The notes under the pieces were generated by a model that saw only the letters and a program-made list of their open reading frames with translations, had not been told where the DNA came from and did no database searches. A stretch of DNA of 64,000 nt from Trachythela sp. YZ-2020. Its lineage: Eukaryota > Cnidaria > Anthozoa > Malacalcyonacea > Clavulariidae. The DNA is taken from assembly GCA_016169945.1 (NCBI GenBank), contig JADLSH010000127.1, positions 3,599,501 through 3,663,500 on the forward strand. Reading direction: 5' to 3'. How positions within the stretch are numbered: position 1 is the first letter of the stretch; every line of letters starts with the position of its first letter. This document shows, in pieces, positions 37,301 through 49,300 of the stretch. Position numbers and translations under genes: made by a program.

Positions 37301-40300
37301 ATCTTGAGCTGAAAATTTCCCAATGATGGCCCCTTTTGTTGCATTTTCCTTTACGGTGTTTCCACTTAGGCTGAGTCCTCGAGGATTGTCGTTTACGTCG
37401 GTAAGGGTGATTGTGAGAGGTACATCTAATGATAAAACAGGATTTCCGTTATCTGTGCTTCGCACTGTAATCTGGTGGCTTGGTTGATTGTCGTAGTTCA
37501 ATTTGCAAAAATCTCCGCCGTTTGCGAGACAGTCGCGATTGCTTATAGCCACCTAAAAAGATAAGTACATGGCTGTATAAGTTAGGGAGCCGTGGAGCGA
37601 CGCTACCACCATAGTCGAAGGGGCTAACCAATGTAATGTATTATTGTACTTATCTTATATTTCCAATAATTGTTATCAATGCCTCCAAGAGGGAGTCCAA
37701 ACTCATATAAGCTTCTAGTTTTAATGTTGGACGAGTGGAACCTTCCTACGGGTAGGATTTTGGGTTTTCCCAACCTTCCTCAAAATAACTGGAAATTTTA
37801 CAACATGCATGGATTTTGACTGGGTAGGTTTGCCAGTTGGCCATTGCAGTGCTGCTAGTCTGACTGAGTGCTGACTGTTGCTACTAATACTAGCTTGTCT
37901 AGTCTAGTACTTACTGCTTTGCAATGTTTTATTCAGTGTTTCACTTTCAACCTTCCTCAATGCCAGTAAACCTTCCTCACGGGTGGTACCCGCTACCCGC
38001 ACCTTTTTTGTACTTCTGCTTACCTTAAGAGTCTTCCCATCAATTTTAAAGCGTCCAGACGCCGTGTCAATCAAAGTGTAGGAATGTGTTTGGCTATTGT
38101 CTTCGTCGGCGGTTGATAACACACCCACGACTGTGTCAAGGTCTGAATTTTCTGCTATCTGATAGTTTGATAACTGCAATATGAAGTAAAAGATTATGGT
38201 TTGTAAATTTAATTTAACAACCTTTTCGGCTCGCGTGCAGTCACGCGAGAATATTACGTCATGCTATTAAATAATCCGCCATTTCTGGTGCCATTATCTT
38301 GGATTTCGTCGAAGTGCCGTTTTCGCTTAAATCTCGCGATATACGGAGAGTTATAAAACAAGCAATATATCGCGAGAATCCTTGAACAAAGAGAAGTACT
38401 TTGGTGAAAAGTTTGTTGTTTTAGCACGTCAACTCGAGCTTTTAAGAAAAGTTGTTGTACGTATCAATGTCAGCCACGTTGAGTTAAATTTTAATTCGTT
38501 TGAATCACTTTTTAAATCAGTGGTTTGAATTTGCCACCCAGCAACAACGGTTGAAAACTGAAAATTAACAGCTTACCTGAATAGATGTTGGTCTTTCATT
38601 TATATCAGTTAAGGTGACTGTGATCACTTTATCCATAAATAAAGAAGGATTACCATTGTCTGTACTTCGGATTGCTAAGTCATATCTGTAATATAATTTT
38701 ATTGGTAGTGAACAAAAATGTGCAGACATTGCAAGAAATTAGTTCCATCTATTGCATCCAAGGATGAAGAGTCGTTGCTAGAAACATTGTCTACTCATTT
38801 TTCAGAATGCGATATACAATTTACTTTTTCTCACCGTTTGTTCATTGTTTCGTAGTCCAGAACAACAGTGGTATGCAGCTTATCTCCTATGATTGCGAAC
38901 TTTCCCTCTCCCCCGGATATCAAGGTATACTTGTGTGAATCCCGGGGGTTCGGATCCACTGAAGTCAGCACTCCGATAAGTGTGCTACGAGTATTGTTCT
39001 CAGGAATACTGTGAGATCCTGATAGTAAAATCTAAAAAAATATTAAAATGATAGAATTAAACTCCTTGGGAATTCCTCGGCTTCATCAGGAAATCTACGC
39101 CAAACTTCAGTTCTACTGGATAGCGGTATCAATTCTACACTGTTCTCCCTTAAGTTCCAGTGAGAGCTAATTCGTATTTCGTCCGTGTTACTGCAGGAAG
39201 AAACCTAAACCAAACCAACTACTTTATTTAGCCTAGATATTTCTATCATTCCTAAACTGCTCTCTTTAGTGGTCCTCTTTATTGGTCCAAAATTACTACA
39301 GGGAGAAACCTGAGTACTCGGAGAAAAACCTGTAGGTATAGTCAAATACAGTGGAGGATACATCGCGAAATATTTTGGATGCAAATTTTGGTTGCCAACA
39401 TATAACCACCCTTTTGTTGCTGCAAACCTCAGTTCTTAAACCTTATTTGGCTTCAATTTCATGTCAATTTAGTTAAATAATAGCCTATCAACGCTTTCGT
39501 GGTTGTAAAATCATAGATACACTGTACAGATATGAGAAATTATTGGCGAGGGGGGGGGAGGGGGGTGGGCAGTCGCCCCCTTTGGCCTCCCCTATTGTCT
39601 GCCACTGGTCAAATATTATTGTCAAGCACTCTTGTCACATGTGAATGAGACGAAATTATAACCAGGCAGCTGAATATTGGAAGAATCGAATCTCCATAGA
39701 AGAAATGAAAAGTACATCATGCAAGAGAATTGCACAATATTGTGCCCATTTTTAGATTAGTTTTACAATGAAGTAGGCCATTATCACTATACCTGAGTGG
39801 GTGGATCGTTGATTCTTCGACAGTATGTTGCAGTTGTAGACGTCCACGTACCAGCCGTTGTACATGTGACACTGCTGACGCCTTTTAGAGCATAAGTGTT
39901 GGGGCAGAGTAGTGAACATGTGACTGGATACGTGGTTTGATTGTTAGGACAGAATACAGTAGCATGTTTGCATGTTGTTCCTAACTGGGTACCTGGAAAT
40001 TAATGTACATGAAGATGAGATGGTAAGGAATGATATGGTATGGTATGGTAAAACTTTTTTATTATGGCAAGGCTGCCTCCTCCGCAGGCTCTTCTACATA
40101 TGTTAATATAGTATATAGATCAAATATAAATATCAGTAATTATAGATCAATGGTTCGGAGTGCGCGGGCACTGCAAGCCCGATAAAGACGCACGCCCGCA
40201 ACTAAGGACGAGCGCGCAAAGGGAAATGGGAAGGCGAGGAAATCCCTCCCCTTCCCATCTTTCCGCGCGCCCCCATTAATTATTATAATTATTCGTTTTC

Positions 40301-43300
40301 CTCGTTAATTATTCGTTTTTTCCTCATTAGTTATTTGTTAGCAAGCGACTGGGGACGAGGCAGATGGCAAGGTACAGTATGGTATGGTATGGCAAGGTGT
40401 GGTATGGTATGGTATGGTATGGTATGGTATGGTATGGCAAGAGAAAAAAATAATGGTAAGGTATGGAACATTAGTTGATGGTGTTTGTGGATGAAATATT
40501 CGAACGAAAATTTATATACATTGTTAGACCTAGCCATGGGCAGTTGCGAAAAATGCAACCTTAGGCCCTCTGGCAGGAATCGAACCTGCGGCCCTGCGAT
40601 TCCGGTGCAGTGCTCTAACAAACTGAGCTACAGAGTCCAGTTGCTGAGCATTAACCGCAAGTTAAGGTATGGAACAGTATGATATGGTAGGAAATTGCAT
40701 GGTCTGATATGGTATAGTATGTTGTGATACGGTATAAGTCGCTATATCAGTCAGTGTCCAGTCAACAATTCTATAATTGCACTTTATCGACATGATTTCA
40801 AATTATAATCACTCCGTCATTGCGGGGGTAGCTTAAACACCTGGCAACAACTGGCAACAAGAAGTTAAAATATCACGTTCATGCAACTTCAAGCGCTTGA
40901 TATATTCCCAGGTCATTGGGTATATCGTACGATACATGCTACAACACGATGTAAAAATCATGACACTCCAGCATACCTGAAGCACAATAGGTCAGCGTAA
41001 GCGTCCCACAATCCTTTGCCAAACATCGTTTGCTTCCGTTCAGATTATATCCAGCATTACAGGAACAACTACCGTTCGTACATTTATGTTCACAACCATT
41101 GTTTGGAGAACCACATTGCGTCGAATCCTAGGAAAAGAAATAAAAAGTAATTATAAAACTGTGTCTAAAAGATAGATAGATATTTAATAAAACTACATGG
41201 CAGCCTAAAAGGCTGAATTGCGTAGATTTTACAATTACAAAAGCTATGGTAATGCACTACTATTTACAATATGTATATACAAGGATTAACATGCTAAACA
41301 GGTGCAACTTAACAGTTCAACATCGATGGAATGAAAGTGTTTTGAAAACGTTTGGTATGAATTATTGGGAGAGTGTAACTATACGCTTGTGTCTTAAATT
41401 GTACTTTGGTTCGTTCTTAGGAGGTAATAGATTATGTAGATTATGAGTATTATCTAATGTAACCAATTTAAATAGTCTTTTACACAGTTCTTGTCGTCGG
41501 TCGTATCCTGCATAAAGTGAACTTGATAACTGTTAAAGTATTTTTAATTATCAATTCACGGATCTGTTAACGAGAGAGTGAACGATTTTTCTATTTTTAA
41601 TACCTTTAGCGCTGGACACACCCTTCCTCGACACTGTTGGTTTCGTGTGATCACTCTTGTCCTTACTTTGTTCCCAACTGTACATGTTTGATCACACTTA
41701 CCCCATGACGACCACTGCCCAACCTGAAAAATATTAAGATTACAATAATTACTGGTATGGGTTAAAAATTTGGGGATACCGTAAACTGCAAGCGAAAACC
41801 CTTATGTAGTTAAAATTTAAGACGAACTTATACCATTTGTTCGTCCGGCGCATATATCCAGTGATACTATAGGAGAAAACTGAGGTACCCGGAGAAAACC
41901 TGTAGTGTTTGGTAGAGTAGGAAGTATAAGGTGTTTGTAGATGGTATATTCGAACGAAAATTTATATACATTTTTAGACCTAGCCAGGAGCAGTTGCGAA
42001 AAATGCAACTTTTAATAGGCCCTCTGCCAGGATCGAACCTGCGGCCCTGCGATTTCGGTGCAGCGCGCTCTAACCAACTCATGAGCTACAGAGTCGAGTT
42101 GTTGAGCATTAACCGCAAACTGATTCGTGTATGTACGATGCTAAACTTTCCAAAGTCCTTCGCGATTCGCGGTTCGCTCCCCACTTTGTCAAGCGCTCCC
42201 TCGTCGCCACGCGCGGTCTCTCCTTTCTCCAATCTCTAACCTAGCGGGCGACTTGCGACAAGTCTAGCATGATGCATGTAGTATGGGTAAACATCAAGGA
42301 GCAATGAAAGTACACTTCTGTAACTGAACATTGCAGGAATTGAACTGTTAAAGGAAGTGTTACTAAAGGAAGCAAATCTGAGTATCTGGAGAAAAACTGC
42401 AGTGTTTGGTAGACTCGAATTGGACGTACTACTTTCACATTTGACTGATGCGCATAAAGCAGTTAAACCCAGGAGGTGAAAGACATATGCGCTAACCAAT
42501 GTACTACCAACACCGCGTGACCTACCTGACAATCTCTGTTATTTCTATAATCAGTGCAGCCTTTAAATGCTTCAATGGCTCCACATTTCCTTCCGCGACA
42601 AACCGGTTGTTGTCTTATTGTACGAGATCTCCGTTGCTTCCCACTACCACAGCCATTGTCGCAGACGGACCACGAACTCCATGCTTCCATTTGACAATCT
42701 TGGTTGATATATTGTGTACATACATTACTTTCACTAAGACCACCACAGGCACGGCCACCACAGCTTGGAGGTCGTCGCACCGTACGTGTGCGATCTGAGT
42801 TACCTAAGGGGTTCAAATATAGAAGTTAAACGGTGCGAATAATCTTTGTTCCCAGCTGAGAGCTGGATTACGAAAGACGGGATACTGACAAAAACCCCAC
42901 ATGACAAAAACCCCACTGACAAAAACCCCACTGACATAAACCCCACTGACAAAAACCCCACCGACAAAAACCCCCAATTACCAAATTCAGACAAAAACTC
43001 CACATTCTCCGTTTTTCAAATTCTTTTCAATCTTTTTCATTTTAAAATATGTAACATAGTTTTTCACCGCCTTTGTTGCTCCGAATGACTTCCATGATTG
43101 GGAGTTAGTTTGTAACAGAATTGAGAATGTAAAGCAGCTTTTTATATAGTATTATTCAATCGATGACTCACTTCTTAGGAATGCAAACAACACTAACGCA
43201 ATTCCCATTAAAGTCGCATTAAATTCCCATTAAATTCCCATTGTTTGAAACATCACATCAGATGAAACATCACTTCAGATGTTCGTTAATAACAGTGGCG

Positions 43301-46300
43301 AAACCACAACTTTTTTATTGAAAATAATATGAAAAACGTAGAATGTGGGGTTTTTGTCTGAATTTGGTAATTGGGGGTTTTTGTCGGTGGGGTTTTTGTC
43401 AGTGGGGTTTATGTCAGTGGGGTTTTTGTCAGTGGGGTTTTTGTCATGTGGGGTTTTTGTCATGGATTCACGAAAGACGCAGCTGAAACGTAGCATAAAT
43501 GGGGCGCCTCGGCCTGTCACCATCCAATATCTGATCGCGGAGCATAGTATGTATTATGTAATATATCATACACGAGAAGGAGTTTATTATAGTGATTTGA
43601 AACACCGAAAAGTGTGTTGAAAAACAAGGCGCTAGCCGAGTTTTTTAACATACTTTGAGGTGTTTTTAAATCACTGTAATAAACGACTTCGAGTGTATGA
43701 TATAGCTTCTCAAACAAACCAGTATTTAAAGAGAAATTCAACGCGAAAGTTGAGTTATTTATGGGTGTTTATTACCGTGGTATCTAGACAACGATACGGT
43801 GGTGATTTCCTTTGTGTTTTGCTTATGAATTATTAATGAGTTTGAGAAGTACATATAGTTTACTGTCACTTAGACTTCTACAGCCGTCAAGCAAGATTGG
43901 TTTGGTTTATTTAGAGAGACTATAGGGGGATGAGAATTTTGAAATCTGGAATCTCTGAATAGGCATGTCCTGCGTTCTGGGGAAGATTTGACTTGCAGAA
44001 ACTAGCCCAATTCGTTCATTTTGCATTTCAGGCAGCGAAGAATCTGACACCTTTGTATTAAGTTCTCCCACTCTGATCTTTATTTGGGAGGGAGTTAAGG
44101 CCCCACTTCTACTTCTAGGGGGATATCACCCCCCTAGGCCTCCACCCAGCCACTCCTGTTCCACAGCTTGCGTGTCTATATACAGAAGGAGATCTACCTG
44201 AGTTGGGTAAGGAAGTAATGTGGTCAAACAGACGTTAACATAAGGTTAAAAGTCTTGATGAGAACTAAATGAGTTTCAAACCAAATGTATACTGGCCTTG
44301 ATGAATCGTAGGATTCAATGACAAACTGGCCTTATCGTTTCCTTTTTCAAATTTGAGGTCTGAATACGAATTCGTACGTAGGGGGTAGTGGTGATGATGG
44401 CGATGGTAAAAAGTTATGCTTCTCAATATGGTGGTAAATGTTCAGGTAAATAATGACCATATTATATATTAACACAAACACACAAACACATCTGGGCAAA
44501 AACATAACCTCTTGCGGAGGTAACAAATCACTCAAACAATCTTGACTTACCCTGTCCACATGTAGAAGAGCACGCAGACCACGTGCTCCAGCTGCTCAGC
44601 TGACAATCAACAGGACAACAACTATGTACACAGTTACGAGGTTGTGACGTGGCTGGACAGGGTGAACTGCAATAACTTTGACGAGTTATTGTTCGAGTAC
44701 GCCTCTGAGTACCCCCGCCACATTTGCCGTTCGTAGGAACACAAGCTTGCCATTTGCCCCATGAACTTACCTGGAAAAAATAAATACAAAAATTACGACA
44801 ACTGCACATGTAAAACCGCACAACTTGTAAGAAACCTGCAGCAGACTTGTAGCACGTCCGCATCAACAACTTGTCATCAGGATGTGAGATTTACTAAGAG
44901 GTGTAGAGCATTGAACTATAATAGTAGACTGGAACGCTAACGCAGGGGAGGAAATTGAAGCCAGCTTAATTCAGTTTTTCTGAGTTTTTAGTTGAAATAC
45001 TTAACGCCAAACATTGGGCTGTATATTAAATTGAAGCTATTAAAAAGTTATATTTGATATAAAAACTTCAAGACTTTAGGTAAAAGGGAAATACTTAAAA
45101 CTTTGAGGGAAAATTTGCCGTATTTTACAAAATTGCGGTTGTTTTTGTATTTTTTAAGTATTTCCATTTTACCTAAAGTCTTGAAGTTTTTATATCAAAT
45201 ATACCTTTTTAATAGCTTCAATTTCATATACAGCCCAATGTTCGGCGTTAAGTATTTCAACTCAAAACTCAGAAAAACTAGCTTGGCTTCAACGAATCAT
45301 AGGACTTGATCATAGGAGTTAGCGTTCCAGTTTACTTAGAGTTCACTGGTGTAGAGGGCACTAAGACTGCGTATCTCCGCGAGCAAATTTCGTCAAGTAC
45401 CTCCACAAAGTTTCGTATTAAAATGTTTTATACTTGTCGAGTTATCGTGCTGACGACAGACAAATCAAACAAACAACCAACCCAGGCGAAAACAAGATTG
45501 CATAATCTTAACCTGGAACGTTCTTTGGAACTGTAATTGCCTAGAATTAATTGCTACAACTTACTCATTTTCCGTAAGAATCATTAGTTCTTGGAATAGT
45601 TTACCAAGTACAGTCGTAGAAGTAGATAAGTGAATTTAAAAGACAGTTGAAGCTGAATATGGACATGTATTAGTTACTATTTGTTTGGAGGAGCAAGCTT
45701 AGTATTGTATTTTAATGATATGGGATATAGTCTGTAAGTAATTTAGTGCAGTAAATTTAATATAAGTATGATGTAATTAATTGATGTAAATCCTAACATA
45801 GGGCTAACCTCTGGATTCTCCTGCAAGTGCCTTAATATTGTTATCAAAGGTACCTTGAATAAATTATTGATTGATATTTAAATGATTATAGAAATCTCTA
45901 CTTGATCACTGTGATCACTATCATTAGTTAATTTATGTGATTCTAGCATGAAGTAGCTTGTTAGCCTTCACAAGGTAGAGCGCGATCGAGACAGTCAGAA
46001 TCTTTCATTTCAAGTTAAATCCATTCTTCATTTAAAACATTAAAAATAATAAATGCTTGAACCAATGATATCGAAATTTCCCCAAGGTTATCACTGCTGT
46101 CTCCTCCACGCCTTGCCAACCCCCCACCTGCGAGCTTTGTCACCTCCCCTTTCGAGAGCCCCCCTTGTTGCGTTCCAGGACTCAGATGTAAAAAAAAACA
46201 CATGCATAACGTATATACTGTACCATAAATTAAAAGCTCTGGAAAGAACTTACTTGACATGTTATAGGAATCGGGGTGCATCTTTGACTGGCTGATTTTG

Positions 46301-49300
46301 ATTGACTGCATGTTCCACCACAAGAAGCTTGAGTTGTGACACGCCTTGTTCTCGTCTGAGTTCCACTATTGGACCCACAACTACCTGGAAGACAAACACT
46401 TAAAGAAATAAGCTAAGTATTGTAGGGTGAGTTTCAGGGTATGTATTGTGAGCTCAAATTAATGCTGGCGGCCATTTTATGGGCAGATTAAATTTTCATC
46501 CTCGACAAAAGTATGTATTTTTTGCACAGCGCGTAAAAATAAGACAAACTTTCTTAATATCCAATTTTCTTCCAACTTTTCAAGTCCGAGAATGAGGACT
46601 GGATGAGATTTCAAGTCCGAGCAATCTGTTTCAGTGTACTGAAACAGAGGACTGGACCTAACTGTGAGAATGAATCTATAACCGCGAGTTCCCAAAAGGT
46701 GTCCATTACTAGGGCTTCAACTACACTTACTGGAAGAACACTTGCTCCAAGCCGTCCATGCCGACAGCACACAATTACGACGACAACATCCACCTGTACA
46801 TGGTTGGCTATCACTTGTACTTGGACATGCTCTTCCATTACACGAAGGTCTTGTTGTGATTGGTCTGCTGCGTGTCTTTGTCCCGCTCCTCTCACACAAA
46901 GCATTGCATCGTCCCCAGGCCCCCCAGCTACCCACGGCACAGTTGACTGGACAACATCTGCATAGAAACAAAAATGAGAAATCAAACTGATGAACATTGG
47001 GCATTTCGCAAAGTTAACATGATCTACAGACCTCTTGCCTTGTTTACATTCTGCTGGCAGGCAAAGTCGGATTATACAGGGTGTCCCAAAACTATTGAAA
47101 TAACGTATTGTTAGAATTTGAACGCCTCAGCACTCTGCTGAACCCACGAGTGCATAAAAGCTTGACATAAGTAAATTTTATGCATAAAGAAGCTGTTTAA
47201 AAGAATGTTTGTAAAGGCCGGTTTACAGTTCGCGCGAACTGGAGAATTATTCGCGCGAACATAGCGAATCGCGAATTGGTCGCGCGAAGGAGCGAATTTG
47301 TCACTGAGCATGCGCGAGGGTTATTTATGGCAAATTTCGTCATTCTACTTGATTCGCAGCGACTGGCGAAAGAGTTGAAAATGTTCAACTTTTTCACCAG
47401 TCGCCAGCGAACGAGTTTAGCCAATCAAGAGCCAGGATTTTTGCAAGTTTGCAAATAATTGTCCGGTTCGCGCGACGTATTCGCGCGAACTGTAAACCGG
47501 CCTTAAGAGAGATTTATGTAATACGCAGCGTTAATTATTTTTATGTTAGACAAAACGAACTAAACCCATGGGTGCGTAAACACAATGGAATCGAATGTTA
47601 TGCATGGATAAGTTATTTAAAAGTTCTTGGTTTCGTTCAACATATGATTATGTGCTGATTGATTTAACGCAGCGCTTGAGCCAAGAAAATTACGTGCATC
47701 AAACGAAGGATATTTTAATTTCTAAAGGTCTCCTTTTTAATATATGCACCCTGTCACTATTTTACGCATCTTTGCGTTCAGCTTAGTGCTAGGGCATTCA
47801 AATTCTAACAATACGTTATTTCAATAGTTTTGGGTTTTTTTGGGACACCCTGTACAAAAGATTATGTTCTCCATTGTGATTGAACAATGCGTATCACAAT
47901 AACTAAGCTCTCTTGGGAGCTTCAAAAGAGACTCTGTTGCCTTGGGCTCTGTTGCCGAGGCAACGAGGCAAGGGATCTACAGGGTGTCCCCAAAAAAGTC
48001 CCCCTATAGAAATCACTCCTTTGTTGTTAAACGTGCGTTGTTATACCTCTGGGATTTTAAAATAGCTTCTAAAACGAGCAGCAACACAAAAATGTCAAAT
48101 TACAAATTCGTCTTACCTTCAGTTCGAGTAAGAATGGTTCAACTGACTACAGAGCAACGAGTATTTGTCGTAACAACTTATACGTCGCGTTAAATTATTT
48201 GGACGAAGGGAAGTTGTAAATACTTCCGCCGTTCATGTACAATTAAATTAAATTCCCAAAGGTATAATAACGCACAAGAGTGATTTCTAAAGGGGGACTT
48301 TTTTTTGGGACACCCTGTGTTACAGGACTGCATAGAGCCACCTTAAATAAAAACTATCAACTAATGTAACAAAAAGATTTACAAAATTTACTTAATGAAA
48401 ATCATCAACTAATGTAACTAAAAGATTTACAAAATTTACTTAGTTTAGTAACTGTGAGTCTAAATTGAAAAATATATGAAGAGTTGATGTTATTAACGTC
48501 GGTGCGCTCTTTATAAAATGCCTAAACCAATTCAATGAGGTTATTTACATAATTTAATCAGAAACATTAATGAGCAATGTAAACGACCTGCCGGCTTATT
48601 AGTTTGAAGAAAAGTAAACAACGACGAGAGGGTAATAAAAACTTTCATTTTAACAAAATTGCTAATGTGTAGGGTGATTTATTGGTAATTTCATTTGGCT
48701 TATTGGTGGTACAGTGATTAGTGTTTGCGCTTTTCACATCTGGACCAATCGGCAATCGCATGCGCTGAAGAGTGCTTCCAGTCCGACTCTAACAAATACC
48801 GCATGTTTACTTAAGGATATGATGATGGTCTTACTGGACCTCACCCGATAAACCATTTGATTCGCCAATAATTTAAGAGAGCCTATAGTTGCATTTTTCG
48901 CAACTGCTCCTGGTAGGTCTAAAATATGTATATAATTTTCGCTCGAAATTTCCATTTATAACAACCCTTCAACGTATTAAATCAACTTAAGTGTAATTTT
49001 GACTAAACTAACTTAATTATAATTTTGGTTAATTGTGTCAAAGCTTGTATTATGACAAGATGTCATCAAACTGTAGAACAGTCAAGGTTAAGTGTCGTTG
49101 TTAGTGCTGAACTATATTTATATCTACCCTTGGTTCCAGGTGACCTTGTCACAATAATGTAAATCATTTCGAGATCGGGCACGCCTGGGCAGGCCTCAAA
49201 CGTAAACAGGTAAATCGAGCTTCCTGGAACTTCCTGCGGTTTTGGAAATTTAAGTTTTGCGTCATGCTATTATTGACCATGCCTAGTTTCACCATAATTG

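Noticed and set aside
40560..40635. Possible tRNA gene (A and B boxes, cloverleaf-like)
   Set aside because: The same head is followed by the same non-tRNA body at 41928 and 56310, and the stems have mismatches. It is a SINE.
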